The position numbers and the translations under genes were made by a program. Positions 1 to 8,736 of a DNA stretch of 59,149 nucleotides are shown one piece after another (positions within the stretch are counted from its first letter, which is position 1; every line of letters begins with the position of its first letter). Under the pieces are notes generated by a model. That model was not told the DNA's origin, did not search any database, and was given only the letters and a program-made list of their open reading frames with translations. Origin of the DNA: an uncultured Corynebacterium sp. (GTDB lineage Bacteria; Actinomycetota; Actinomycetes; Mycobacteriales; Mycobacteriaceae). The DNA is taken from contig NZ_CAMIAN010000009.1 of the NCBI RefSeq assembly GCF_946221155.1, forward strand, positions 1-59,149. Direction: 5' to 3'.

Positions 1-392
1 AGCTCTCCCTGCAAGACGACGCACAGGCTACCCATGCGCCGAAGATTCACCCCGCCGACGCGCAGATTGACTGGTCCCAACCAGCCGAGGTAATTCAGCG
101 TGTTGCCCGCGCCCACACCCCGGCCCCCGGTGCGTGGACCCTGCTGGATGGCCAGCGGTACAAGATCGGCATGCTGATGCCCAGCGAAACCGCAGAGGTC
201 ACTGGCCTTGCGGCTGGCGAAGTGGTGGCGTCAGCAAAAAAGGTTTTCGTCGGCACCGGAACCGACCCGCTAGAGATCACGCGTATCCAGCCGCCGGGTA
301 AGAAGATGATGGAAGCCGCGGCGTGGGCGCGCGGTCAGCAGGAGCTGCTGGAAAGTCGCCCAACGTTTAGCGCGATAGAGGCAGGGGAGTAG
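1..392 (+). CDS. fmt: methionyl-tRNA formyltransferase, C-terminal part (5' end outside window)
   Basis: This is the last ~130 codons of the enzyme that formylates Met-tRNA(fMet) for translation initiation. The frame is open from the left edge (first full codon at base 3) to the stop at 390-392. It reads ATHAPKIHPADAQIDW near the edge, the typical fmt segment that leads into the C-terminal OB-like domain, and RAHTPAPGAWTLLDGQRYKIG further on. The formyltransferase catalytic domain lies outside the window. rsmB starts four bases after the stop, so the two are almost certainly co-transcribed. The assignment rests on family memory of these C-terminal motifs and on the usual fmt-rsmB pairing. Confidence 0.9.
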   Translation, partial: LSLQDDAQATHAPKIHPADAQIDWSQPAEVIQRVARAHTPAPGAWTLLDGQRYKIGMLMPSETAEVTGLAAGEVVASAKKVFVGTGTDPLEITRIQPPGKKMMEAAAWARGQQELLESRPTFSAIEAGE

Positions 393-395
393 GAC

Positions 396-1931
396 ATGGG
401 TGGCTTCAGGTCTCGTTCCGAATCCGCCCGCAGCGGCGAGGGCCAACGCAAAAAGGCAACGGGCTACCAGCAGCGACGCCCCGAGCACAAGCAGCGAAAG
501 AGCAGGTCGCGCGGCTCTGGCGATAAAGTCCGCGACGTGGTCTTCGGCGTGCTGCGCGACGTCACCGTTGACGGTGCTTTCGGCAATCTCGCACTGCCCA
601 AGGCACTGCGGGAGGCGGGCATCAAGGGGCGTGACGCCGCATTTGCGACCGAGCTGACTTATGGCACGCTGCGGGCGCAGGGTCTGCTGGACGTGATCAT
701 CGAGGACGCAGCCGGGCGCAAGATCGAGAAGATCGACTCGGTGGCCCTGGATGCCCTGCGACTGGGCGCGTACCAGATCCTGCGGACGCGGGTGGAAAAC
801 CACGCCGCCGTGAACACCTCGGTGGAGCTGGTCAAGGCCTTCGGAGCAGGCCAAGCCTCCGGGTTCGTCAACGGCGTGCTGCGTGCACTCACGCGCAAGA
901 GGCCGGAGACATGGATCGAGCGCGTGGCCCCTGGCGATAGCCTGGCCGACCTAGCCCTGCGCAATGCACACCCCGAATGGATCGCCGCGATCTTTGCGGA
1001 AGCGCTGGGCGTGGATCCCGCAACCGATGCCGGCCGCGCCGAACTGGAACGCGCCCTGGCAGCCGACGATGCCCGCCCGATCGTGCACTTGGCCGCCCGC
1101 CCCGGGCAGATCAGTGGCGAGGAGCTGGCGTTGATCACCGGTGGCACGGAAGGAAAGTTCTCTCCCTACGCGGTGTACCTAGACGAGGGCGCCCCCGGTG
1201 AGATCGCCCCCGTGCGCGACGGGTTGGCCAGTGTGCAGGACGAGGGCTCCCAGCTGATCGGCCTGGCTACCACCCGCGTTCCCGTCGCCGACAACTTGCC
1301 CGCCCGCTGGCTGGACCTGTGCGCGGGCCCCGGCGGCAAGACCGCCTTCATCGCTTCGGTGGCCATGTCGGAGCAGGCCACAGTGGACGCAATCGAGATC
1401 GCAGACCACCGCGCCAAGCTGATCGAGCAGACGACCCGCGACCTGCCCGTGCGCGTGCACGTCGGCGACGGCCGCAAGCTGGAGGCCATCGGCGGCCTGG
1501 ATTCCCCGGAGGGCGGGTTCGCGCGCGTGCTTATCGACGCGCCCTGCTCCGGCCTGGGGGCGCTGCGCCGTCGACCGGAGGCCCGCTGGACCAAGGATCC
1601 GCAGGACGTCGCCCCGCTGGTCACACTGCAACGCGAGCTACTGATCAGCGGTCTTGAAGCCACCGCACCCGGCGGCGTGGTGATCTACTCCACTTGCTCC
1701 CCGCACCCCAAGGAAACCTCCGAGGTCGTCCGTTCCGTTTCTGCACGAACCGGCGCGGAGATCCTGGACGTCACCGAGTACTTGCCCGAGCTGGCCGAGA
1801 CAAATACCGACCAGACCAAGCCATTCGTGCAGCTCTGGCCACACATACACGGCACGGACGCGATGTTCTTCGCCGCGTTGCGCCCGGCCAGCAACGGCAC
1901 AAGCACACGCACTAGCACTAGCCAAGAGTGA
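396..1931 (+). CDS. rsmB: 16S rRNA (cytosine-C5) methyltransferase RsmB/Sun
   Basis: SAM-dependent methyltransferase that makes m5C in 16S rRNA (E. coli RsmB modifies C967). It has 511 residues: a basic, probably disordered N-terminus (1-45), a NusB-like RNA-binding domain (about 45-180), then a Rossmann methyltransferase domain. The SAM loop LDLCAGPGGKT begins near residue 306, the DAPCSGLG motif near 381, and the YSTCS motif near 431; its Cys (about 434) is the expected nucleophile. A Thr/Ser-rich tail ends the protein. The ATG at 396 has a purine-rich AGGGGAG upstream inside the fmt end. It sits between fmt and rpe, a common actinobacterial order. The rRNA target is inferred from the family. 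Confidence 0.93.
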   Translation: MGGFRSRSESARSGEGQRKKATGYQQRRPEHKQRKSRSRGSGDKVRDVVFGVLRDVTVDGAFGNLALPKALREAGIKGRDAAFATELTYGTLRAQGLLDVIIEDAAGRKIEKIDSVALDALRLGAYQILRTRVENHAAVNTSVELVKAFGAGQASGFVNGVLRALTRKRPETWIERVAPGDSLADLALRNAHPEWIAAIFAEALGVDPATDAGRAELERALAADDARPIVHLAARPGQISGEELALITGGTEGKFSPYAVYLDEGAPGEIAPVRDGLASVQDEGSQLIGLATTRVPVADNLPARWLDLCAGPGGKTAFIASVAMSEQATVDAIEIADHRAKLIEQTTRDLPVRVHVGDGRKLEAIGGLDSPEGGFARVLIDAPCSGLGALRRRPEARWTKDPQDVAPLVTLQRELLISGLEATAPGGVVIYSTCSPHPKETSEVVRSVSARTGAEILDVTEYLPELAETNTDQTKPFVQLWPHIHGTDAMFFAALRPASNGTSTRTSTSQE

Positions 1932-1944
1932 GGAAGCCAAACCC

Positions 1945-2613
1945 ATGTCCGATTCCCGCACCCCGCTGATCGCCCCGTCCATCCTCGCCGCCGACTTCGC
2001 CGACTTGGCCCAGGAGGTCGCCCGCGTGCCGAATGCCGACTGGCTGCACATCGACGTGATGGACAACCACTTTGTCCCGAACCTCTCCTTTGGTCTGCCC
2101 GTGGCCAAGTCCCTGTTGCCACACACGGAAAAGCACCTGGACGTGCACCTGATGATCGAAAACCCGGAGAAGTGGGCGGAGGACTATGCCGACGACTTCC
2201 AGTCCGTGACCTTCCACCTGGAGGCCGTCGCGGACGTCGATACCGCCATCGCCCTGGCCGATAAGCTGCGCGGTCACGGCACGATGGCGGGCATCTCCAT
2301 CAAGCCCAACACCCCGGTGGAGCCCTTGTTGGACCACCTGGATCGCTTCGACCTAGTGCTCGTCATGAGCGTGGAGCCCGGTTTCGGTGGGCAGAAGTTC
2401 ATGCCCGAGGTGCTGGACAAGGTCCGCACCCTGCGCAGCCGGATCGATGCCGAGGGCCTGGATACCCTCATCGAGATCGACGGTGGCATTGGGGCTGAGA
2501 CCGCCGCCGAGTCTGCTGCCGCGGGCGTGGACGTATTCGTCGCCGGTTCCAGCGTGTTCGGCAAGGCGGACCCCGCCGCGGCGGTCGATGAGATCCGCGC
2601 CAGCGCCAAGTAG
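1945..2613 (+). CDS. rpe: ribulose-phosphate 3-epimerase
   Basis: Interconverts ribulose 5-phosphate and xylulose 5-phosphate in the pentose phosphate pathway; a cytosolic TIM-barrel metalloenzyme. At 222 residues it has the normal family length. Hallmarks are IAPSILAADF at the N-terminus, HIDVMDNHFVPN with metal and catalytic His/Asp, HLMIENP, MSVEPGFGGQKF, and the phosphate-binding IDGGIG and VAGSSVF near the end. It starts 13 bases after rsmB, and ribD begins four bases after its stop. This puts production of ribulose 5-phosphate, a direct riboflavin precursor, in the same transcript as the rib genes. Other pentose-phosphate genes lie about 16 kb further on the opposite strand. Confidence 0.95.
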   Translation: MSDSRTPLIAPSILAADFADLAQEVARVPNADWLHIDVMDNHFVPNLSFGLPVAKSLLPHTEKHLDVHLMIENPEKWAEDYADDFQSVTFHLEAVADVDTAIALADKLRGHGTMAGISIKPNTPVEPLLDHLDRFDLVLVMSVEPGFGGQKFMPEVLDKVRTLRSRIDAEGLDTLIEIDGGIGAETAAESAAAGVDVFVAGSSVFGKADPAAAVDEIRASAK

Positions 2614-2617
2614 CTCT

Positions 2618-3682
2618 ATGGATCTTTCTCTTTTTGCTGACGCCCACAGTCTCGGCTGGCAGGCGGCCCAGCTAGCCAGCCCGAACCCGCCGGTGGGCGC
2701 GGTGATCGAAGATTCTTCCGGGCAGGTGGTGGGCCGCGGGTTCACGCAGGCCCCCGGCGGGGCGCACGCGGAGGTCGTGGCTCTGCAGCAGGCTGGGGAG
2801 AAGGCGCGGGGTGGCCGGGCGATCGTCACCCTGGAGCCCTGTAACCACACCGGCCGCACTGGCCCGTGTGCAGAGGCTCTCATCCGCGCCGGTGTGCAGC
2901 GGGTGGATTTCCTTTTCGCCGACCCAAACCCCGCCGCCGAGGGCGGCGCCGCCACGCTCCGCGCCGCGGGCGTGGAGGTTCACGGCCCCTACCTGCCGCT
3001 TCCCACGGCTAACGGCAGCGCGCAGCTGCCCGCGTGGTCGGAGGTGTACAGCGTGGAGCCCTGGCTAATCTCCATGGCTCGGCAGCGCCCGCACGTGTGC
3101 CTGAAAATGGCCTCCACGCTGGATGGCCGGGTGGCCGCCGCGGACGGTAGCAGCCAGTGGATCACCGGCGAGCCGGCGCGCATGGCGGTGCACGAGGATC
3201 GGACGCGTCGCGATGCGATCCTGGTGGGCACCGGAACCATTGCGGCGGATAACCCACGGCTGACCGCCCGCGATGCCGATGGGCAGCCGTTCCCCGAGGA
3301 ATTGCAGCCGTTGCGAGTCATCATGGGAACTCGCGACATCCCCGCCGATGCGGCGGTATTCGCCACGCCAGGCCAAGCTCTGCACCTGCAGACTCGCGAT
3401 GTCCACGAGGTACTGGCGGAGCTCTGGAAGCGCGACGTGCGCACCCTGTTGGTGGAAGGCGGAGCAAAGATAGCTGCAGCCTTTATGAAAGCCGACGTGG
3501 TGGACGAGGTTCAGTACTACGCGGCCCCGGCGGTATTGGGGGCGGGGGTGGCGTCACTAAACGATGGCGAGAACAGTCTAGGCCAAACGATCGGGGACAT
3601 CCGACGCTTCGTCCCGCGTGAGCTGCAGGTTTTCGGCAATGACGTGCGCTGGACGATGACCGCGCCCGGGCGCACCCCCTGA
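2618..3682 (+). CDS. ribD: bifunctional riboflavin biosynthesis deaminase/reductase RibD
   Basis: Carries out the two middle steps of riboflavin synthesis: deamination of diaminohydroxyribosylaminopyrimidine phosphate, then NADPH reduction of the ribosyl chain. The 354-residue frame starts at the ATG four bases after rpe; a longer open frame runs back into rpe but is not needed. The N-terminal cytidine-deaminase-like domain shows the zinc motif GAHAEV and TLEPCNHTGRTGPC, with His and two Cys ligands. The reductase domain (about 155-354) begins LKMASTLDGRVA and has VGTGTIAADNPRLT and LVEGGA, as in RibD C-terminal domains. ribE follows after a 66-base gap holding a palindrome, so ribD may be transcribed separately from ribE-ribBA-ribH. 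Confidence 0.95.
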   Translation: MDLSLFADAHSLGWQAAQLASPNPPVGAVIEDSSGQVVGRGFTQAPGGAHAEVVALQQAGEKARGGRAIVTLEPCNHTGRTGPCAEALIRAGVQRVDFLFADPNPAAEGGAATLRAAGVEVHGPYLPLPTANGSAQLPAWSEVYSVEPWLISMARQRPHVCLKMASTLDGRVAAADGSSQWITGEPARMAVHEDRTRRDAILVGTGTIAADNPRLTARDADGQPFPEELQPLRVIMGTRDIPADAAVFATPGQALHLQTRDVHEVLAELWKRDVRTLLVEGGAKIAAAFMKADVVDEVQYYAAPAVLGAGVASLNDGENSLGQTIGDIRRFVPRELQVFGNDVRWTMTAPGRTP

Positions 3683-3710
3683 TACTGGGATCAACCCACA
3701 GTGGGATAAT

Positions 3711-3730
3711 GTGTATGTAATCACATACAC
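3711..3730. promoter_or_regulatory. perfect palindrome (operator or hairpin) before ribE
   Basis: GTGTATGTAATCACATACAC: two perfect 8-base arms around AATC. It lies just after a -10-like GATAAT (3705-3710) and ends 18 bases before the ribE start. That is where a repressor would block transcription start. A short RNA hairpin is the alternative. I do not recognise the binding protein, and the region is too short for an FMN riboswitch. Confidence 0.6.
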
Positions 3731-3748
3731 AAAGTTGAAGGAGCGCGT

Positions 3749-4390
3749 ATGTTCACCGGGATCATCGAGGAGGTCGGGCGGGTAGCCGCGATCGAAGAAG
3801 CCGGGGATTCTTTAAGGATGCGCTTCACGGCTCCGGGTGTGCTGGTAGACGCCAAGCGCGGCGATTCCATCGCCATCAACGGCGTATGCCTTACGGTGGC
3901 GGAGCTTGCTCCCGAAGAGTTCACTGCCGACGTCATGCAAGTGACGCTGGATTACAGCGCCTTAGGGCACGTTTCCGTGGGCGACCGGGTGAACGTGGAA
4001 CGCGCCATGGCCAGCGGCCAGCGCTTCGGCGGGCACATCGTGCAGGGGCACGTGGACGGCACCGCGACGCTGCAGGAGCGCCGCCCCTCGGAGCACTGGG
4101 AGGTGTTCCGCTTCCAGCTGGAGGATCCCCAGCTGGCGCGCTACGTAGCCAAGAAGGGTTCTGTGGCTATCAACGGCACGTCATTGACCGTGGCGGAGGT
4201 GGCCGAAGCAACAGGACCTGGCTCGGCCGGGGCGTGGTTCGAGGTTTCCCTGATCCCCACCACCCTGGCAGACACGATGCTGGGAGATCTGAACCCCGGC
4301 GATACGGTGAATGTGGAGTGCGACGTACTGGCAAAGTACGTCGAGCGGCTGGCTCAACATGGCGAGCAGGACGATCGGTACAAGGCATAA
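3749..4390 (+). CDS. ribE: riboflavin synthase, alpha subunit
   Basis: Dismutates two molecules of 6,7-dimethyl-8-ribityllumazine to riboflavin and the pyrimidine precursor. It has 213 residues and begins with the diagnostic MFTGIIEEVG. Two lumazine-binding barrels follow in tandem: the first has INGVCLTV near residues 47-54, the second INGTSLTV near 138-145, each preceded by a short acidic/Gly stretch. GHIVQGHVDGTA marks the domain junction. A GAAGGAG ribosome site lies upstream. It is the first gene of ribE-ribBA-ribH, with nine bases to ribBA. The symbol follows the B. subtilis ribE/E. coli ribC convention. Confidence 0.96.
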   Translation: MFTGIIEEVGRVAAIEEAGDSLRMRFTAPGVLVDAKRGDSIAINGVCLTVAELAPEEFTADVMQVTLDYSALGHVSVGDRVNVERAMASGQRFGGHIVQGHVDGTATLQERRPSEHWEVFRFQLEDPQLARYVAKKGSVAINGTSLTVAEVAEATGPGSAGAWFEVSLIPTTLADTMLGDLNPGDTVNVECDVLAKYVERLAQHGEQDDRYKA

Positions 4391-4399
4391 AGGGCACCA

Positions 4400-5653
4400 A
4401 TGAGCAAGAGCAAAACTAGCGACCCCCAAGACATCACACTGGATTCCGTGGAGCGCGCCATCGCCGACATCGCGGCTGGTAAGGCCGTGGTGGTCGTCGA
4501 CGACGAGGACCGGGAGAACGAAGGCGACCTCATCTTCGCCGCGGAGCTGGCTACCCCGGAGCTGATGGCCTTCATGGTGCGCCACAGCTCTGGCTATGTG
4601 TGCGTCGGCATGGATAGCGCCGACTGCGACCGCCTGGGTTTGCCGCCGATGGTGGCCCGCAACGAGGATGTGCGCGGTACGGCCTATACCGTCACTGTGG
4701 ACGCCGCTGAGGGCGTGGACACCGGCATCAGCGCCACCGACCGTGCCCGTACCGTACGTCTGCTGGCCGACCCGACGTCCACCGCCGCCACCTTTAACCG
4801 CCCCGGCCACGTGGTGCCGCTGCGGGCTAAGCGCGGAGGCGTGCTCGTGCGCCAAGGTCACACAGAGGCCGCGGTGGACCTGGCCCGCGCGGCGAACCTG
4901 GCTCCCGTCGGCGCACTGTGCGAGATCGTCTCCGAGGAAGATCCCACGACCATGGCCCGCCTGCCGGAGCTGCGTCGCTTCGCCGACGAGCACGGCCTGG
5001 CACTGATCAGCATCGAGCAGCTGCAGGACTGGCGCCGCCACCACACCCAGACCCTCGAGCGCGCCGTGGAAACCCGCTTGCCCACCGTCCACGGCAACTT
5101 CCGCGCCATTGGCTACGTAAACATCATCGACGGCACGGAGCACGTGGCCCTTGTCAAGAGCGATGTGAGCGCTGCCAGCGAGGAGCCGGTTCCGGTGCGC
5201 GTACACTCCGAGTGCCTGACCGGCGACGTCTTCGGTTCCCGCCGCTGCGACTGTGGCGACCAGCTTTCCGCCGCCCTGGACTACATCGAGGCCAAGGGGC
5301 GGGGAGTGGTCATCTACCTGCGCGGCCACGAAGGCCGGGGCATCGGCTTGCTGCCGAAGCTGCGCGCCTACGTGCTGCAGGACGAGGGGCTGGATACCGT
5401 CGACGCAAACCTGGAGCAGGGCCTTCCCGTGGACGCCCGAGAGTACAGCGCCGCCGCGCAGATCCTGAAGGACCTGCAGGTTCAGTCGGTCGCGCTGATC
5501 TCAAACAACCCAGACAAGATTCACGACCTGGCTAGTCACGGCGTGAACGTGACCACCCGCATCCCGGTCGAACTCGATGCCAACGAGGATAATGTGGTGT
5601 ACCTGCGTACGAAACGCGACCGCTTGGGCCACCAACTCGATACCCTGGATTAG
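4400..5653 (+). CDS. ribBA: bifunctional DHBP synthase / GTP cyclohydrolase II
   Basis: Supplies both precursors of riboflavin: dihydroxybutanone phosphate from ribulose 5-phosphate (N-terminal half) and the pyrimidine from GTP (C-terminal half). It has 417 residues. The DHBP-synthase part shows DDEDRENEGDL, HSSGYVCVGM, NRPGHVVPL and QGHTEAAVDL. The cyclohydrolase part shows RVHSECLTGDVFGSRRCDCG with the three zinc Cys, and LRGHEGRGIGLL. Both catalytic halves look intact. The usual DHBPS segment with DG is replaced by EEDPTTMAR, a harmless-looking variation. It is nine bases downstream of ribE and 34 upstream of ribH. Confidence 0.96.
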   Translation: MSKSKTSDPQDITLDSVERAIADIAAGKAVVVVDDEDRENEGDLIFAAELATPELMAFMVRHSSGYVCVGMDSADCDRLGLPPMVARNEDVRGTAYTVTVDAAEGVDTGISATDRARTVRLLADPTSTAATFNRPGHVVPLRAKRGGVLVRQGHTEAAVDLARAANLAPVGALCEIVSEEDPTTMARLPELRRFADEHGLALISIEQLQDWRRHHTQTLERAVETRLPTVHGNFRAIGYVNIIDGTEHVALVKSDVSAASEEPVPVRVHSECLTGDVFGSRRCDCGDQLSAALDYIEAKGRGVVIYLRGHEGRGIGLLPKLRAYVLQDEGLDTVDANLEQGLPVDAREYSAAAQILKDLQVQSVALISNNPDKIHDLASHGVNVTTRIPVELDANEDNVVYLRTKRDRLGHQLDTLD

Positions 5654-5687
5654 AACACAGGCTAGATCTAAGAAGGAGCCCGCAACC

Positions 5688-6170
5688 GTGGCACACAACG
5701 GAGTCGCCGACGTCCAGCTCAAAGCCGGTTCTGCATATGGCATGACCGTCGCCGTCATCAGTGCATCCTGGAACGCCGATATCACCGACCAGCTGCACGA
5801 GCACTCGATTGCCGCTGCCAAGGAGGCCGGGGCGCAGGTCTCGGAGTGGCGGGTCGCCGGGGCACTTGAGCTGCCGGTTGCTGTCGCCGAGGCGTGCAAG
5901 CGTTTTGACGCCGTAGTGGCGAACGGCTGCGTAATCCAGGGGGAAACCGAGCACTTCCGCGTGGTCTGCGATGCCGTCACATACGGACTAACGCGCGCCG
6001 GCATGGACTCGGGCACGCCCGTCGGCAATGGCGTACTGACCGTCGATACTCATGAGCAGGCGGTGGACCGTGCGGGTGGCGTCGACGCGAAAGAGGACAA
6101 GGGGCGCGACGCAGCGGTCGCCGCGATCCACACCGCCCTGGTGCTCCGCCAGATCGAGCGTGGCGTTTAG
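5688..6170 (+). CDS. ribH: 6,7-dimethyl-8-ribityllumazine synthase
   Basis: Condenses dihydroxybutanone phosphate with the ribitylaminopyrimidine to make lumazine, the substrate of RibE; usually a large icosahedral or pentameric assembly. I chose the GTG at 5688, behind a strong AGAAGGAG site, rather than the upstream ATG inside ribBA; this gives 160 residues, normal for the family. Motifs seen are GALELPVAV, NGCVIQGETEHF (catalytic His region), GVLTVDTHEQAVDRAGG, and a C-terminal helix. It is the last rib gene; the next gene starts 35 bases later with its own ribosome site. Confidence 0.95.
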   Translation: MAHNGVADVQLKAGSAYGMTVAVISASWNADITDQLHEHSIAAAKEAGAQVSEWRVAGALELPVAVAEACKRFDAVVANGCVIQGETEHFRVVCDAVTYGLTRAGMDSGTPVGNGVLTVDTHEQAVDRAGGVDAKEDKGRDAAVAAIHTALVLRQIERGV

Positions 6171-6205
6171 GGGCTACCAACCCGAACAGAGTAGGGTGGA
6201 TTTTC

Positions 6206-6661
6206 GTGAGCGAAAAGGAGAATTGGGAGCTGGAAGTATCCTCGCCCTTCTTGAAGAAGGTGGCGTGGATCCTGGTCGTACTGATCATGGCGGTGCACGT
6301 ATTCATGGCCATCGTCGTGGCCGTGGGCGATACCGGCGTGACGGTATCCGCAGCCGACCAATGGGGATTCATCGGCATCGGCCTGGTCTTCTCCTTCGTA
6401 GCGCTATCGCTGCTGCGTCCGCACGTTAAGGTGAACAACGAGGGCGTGGAAGTACGCAACATCGTCAACGGACAGTTCTACCCGTGGGAGATCATTCACG
6501 GGCTGTCCTTCCCTCAGGAGGCCAAGTGGGCGCGTCTCGAATTGCCCGACTTCGAGTTCGTGCCGATGATGGCCCTGAATATCTACGACAAGCAGCTTAT
6601 TGCCCAGCGTGTAGAGGACTTCCGCCAACTGGAGGACCGCTACATGCCTTTCGATGACTAG
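6206..6661 (+). CDS. PH-domain-containing membrane protein
   Basis: A 151-residue protein of unknown role. Two hydrophobic helices (about 17-41 and 51-68) are followed by a soluble domain of ~80 residues with LRPHVKVNNEGVEVRN and WEIIHGLSFP, which resembles bacterial PH-like domains found in actinobacteria. The GTG start at 6206 follows an AGGGTGGA ribosome site. Its stop overlaps the uvrC start by eight bases, so the two are translationally coupled. A homolog commonly lies between ribH and uvrC in corynebacteria and mycobacteria, to my memory. No catalytic motif is visible and I assign no function beyond membrane location. Confidence 0.75.
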   Translation: MSEKENWELEVSSPFLKKVAWILVVLIMAVHVFMAIVVAVGDTGVTVSAADQWGFIGIGLVFSFVALSLLRPHVKVNNEGVEVRNIVNGQFYPWEIIHGLSFPQEAKWARLELPDFEFVPMMALNIYDKQLIAQRVEDFRQLEDRYMPFDD

Positions 6662-8726
6662 CGTTTCCTACCGACCCGAGCCCGGCAGCATCCCCACCGA
6701 CCCGGGGGTCTACACCTTTCGTGACGCCCACGAGCGCGTCATTTACGTCGGCAAGGCCAAGAACCTGCGCGCCCGACTGTCCAATTACTTCCAGGATCTA
6801 AACCAGCTGCATCCACGCACCCGCGCGATGGTGCAATCCGCCAACCACGTGCAGTGGACGGTGGTCTCCAGCGAGCTCGAAGCGCTGAACCTGGAGTACA
6901 CCTGGATCAAGCGTTTCAATCCCCGGTTTAACGTGATGTACCGGGACGATAAGACCTATCCCATGCTGGCGATCAGCGTGAAGGAGCAGATCCCGCGCGC
7001 ATTCATGTACCGCGGACCCCGGCGCAAGGGCGTGCGCTACTTCGGCCCTTACCCCAAGGCATGGGCGATCCGGGAGACCCTCGAGTCGCTAACGCGCGTG
7101 TTTCCAATCAGGACGTGCTCGGCTGGGGTGTACAGGCGTCACGAAGCATTGGGAAGACCCTGCCTACTGGGCTACATTGATCGCTGTAGTGCCCCGTGCG
7201 TGGGCAAGATCCTCCCGGAAGACCATCGCGCCCTGGTGGATCAGTTCTCTAGCTTCCTGGCGGGCAACACCGAACCCGTGCTGCGGCGAGTGCGCAAGGA
7301 GATGGAGCAGGCCAGCGAGAATCTGGACTTTGAACGCGCCGCGTCCTTACGCGACCAACTACAGGCCATGCAGAAGTCCATGGAGCGACAGGCGGTGGTG
7401 TTTTCCGACAACACGGATGCAGACCTCATCGCTTTCGTGGCGGACGAGCTGGAGGCCGCAGTGCAGATCTTCCACGTCCGCGGCGGCCGCATCCACGGCC
7501 AACGCGGCTGGGTGGTCGAACGCGAGGATTTGAGCGAGGAAAAGCTAGTCGCGGACTTCATCACCCAGTTCTACGGAGAGACCGCGGAGCTGGCAAAGGC
7601 GACGGAAACCCAGGTGGGTGGCGCCTCCGGCCCAGCGGTGGACCGGGACCTGGCGCGCGCCATCAACCCGGCTGCCGCTCAAGATCTGGGAGACCTGGTA
7701 GGTGACGTGCAGGTCACGCCCGTCCCCCGGGAGATCCTGGTACACGCGATGCCGGAGGACGCCGACGACCTAGCGGCGTGGCTGACGAGCCTGCGCGGCT
7801 CCAACGTGCAGATCCGTGTGCCACAACGAGGCGACAAGAAGGCGCTGATGACCACCGCAGAAACGAACGCCTCTCAGGCGCTGGCTCAGCACAAGTTGAA
7901 GCGTGCGGGCGACATCACGGCTCGCTCGGCGGCCCTCAAGGAGCTGCAGGAAGCACTGTGGATGGACGAATCCCCGTTGCGCATCGAGTGCACCGACATC
8001 TCCCACATCCAGGGCACCGACGTGGTGGCCAGCCTGGTGGTCTTCGAAGATGGCCTGCCGAAGAAGGCCGACTACCGCCGGTATAAGATCCGCGACGCTG
8101 CTGGCGACGGGCACTCCGACGATGTCGCCAGCATTGCGGAGGTCGTGCGCCGCCGCTTCAAGCGCTATCAGCAGGATAAGTCCGCGGTACCCGCAGGCGA
8201 TGATGCGGGCGATCTGTTGGAAGGGGAGACGGAGCTGGAAGACAGCGCCCTGGAAGACACAGACCAGGCAGCCGAGAAGCGCAAGTTCGCCTACCCACCG
8301 CAACTTTTCATCGTGGACGGTGGCCTGCCTCAGGTGAACGCCGCCCAGGAGGTGCTCGGCGAGTTGGGTGTCAACGACGTCACTCTGGTGGGGATCGCCA
8401 AGCGCCTGGAGGAGATCTGGGTGCCGGGGGAGGAGTACCCGATCATCGTGCCCCGGAACTCTCCCGCGCTGTATCTAGTACAGAATCTGCGCGACGAGGC
8501 GCACCGCTTTGCCATCACGTTCCACCGCCAGCAGCGCAGCGCCCGTATGCGCCGCAGCAAACTCGACGACATTCCGGGGCTGGGACCGAAGCGCCGCAAG
8601 CAGCTGGTCAAGGAGTTTGGCTCCGTGGCTAGGGTGAAGGCAGCCAGCGTGGAGGACATCGCTGCACTGCCCGGCTTTGGTCCCAAGTTGGCGCAACTCA
8701 TTCACGACGCGCTGAATGCTGAGTAG
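6654..8726 (+). CDS. uvrC: excinuclease ABC subunit C
   Basis: Nuclease subunit of UvrABC nucleotide-excision repair that makes both incisions around a lesion. It has 690 residues. The N-terminal GIY-YIG domain reads PGVYTF and VIYVGKAKNLRARL (residues 17-45). A UVR UvrB-binding segment lies near 215-245. The RNase H-like 5'-incision domain holds IECTDISHIQGTDVVASLVV and FIVDGG. Two helix-hairpin-helix motifs close the protein (IPGLGPKRRKQL, LPGFGPKLAQL). A strongly acidic stretch around residues 510-540 interrupts the RNase H-like domain and may be a genus-level insertion. It overlaps the PH-domain gene and is followed at once by rapZ. Confidence 0.96.
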   Translation: MTSVSYRPEPGSIPTDPGVYTFRDAHERVIYVGKAKNLRARLSNYFQDLNQLHPRTRAMVQSANHVQWTVVSSELEALNLEYTWIKRFNPRFNVMYRDDKTYPMLAISVKEQIPRAFMYRGPRRKGVRYFGPYPKAWAIRETLESLTRVFPIRTCSAGVYRRHEALGRPCLLGYIDRCSAPCVGKILPEDHRALVDQFSSFLAGNTEPVLRRVRKEMEQASENLDFERAASLRDQLQAMQKSMERQAVVFSDNTDADLIAFVADELEAAVQIFHVRGGRIHGQRGWVVEREDLSEEKLVADFITQFYGETAELAKATETQVGGASGPAVDRDLARAINPAAAQDLGDLVGDVQVTPVPREILVHAMPEDADDLAAWLTSLRGSNVQIRVPQRGDKKALMTTAETNASQALAQHKLKRAGDITARSAALKELQEALWMDESPLRIECTDISHIQGTDVVASLVVFEDGLPKKADYRRYKIRDAAGDGHSDDVASIAEVVRRRFKRYQQDKSAVPAGDDAGDLLEGETELEDSALEDTDQAAEKRKFAYPPQLFIVDGGLPQVNAAQEVLGELGVNDVTLVGIAKRLEEIWVPGEEYPIIVPRNSPALYLVQNLRDEAHRFAITFHRQQRSARMRRSKLDDIPGLGPKRRKQLVKEFGSVARVKAASVEDIAALPGFGPKLAQLIHDALNAE

Positions 8727-8736
8727 GATCGGGGGC

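Noticed and set aside
2387..2617. Upstream extension of ribD to an ATG inside rpe
   Set aside because: It would overlap most of the rpe end, and the extra 77 residues have no deaminase-like sequence. The ATG at 2618 gives a normal RibD start.
3683..3748. FMN riboswitch before ribE
   Set aside because: The gap is only 66 bases, too short for the six-helix RFN element, and none of its conserved blocks is visible. A riboswitch elsewhere in the operon cannot be excluded, since the operon start lies outside the window.
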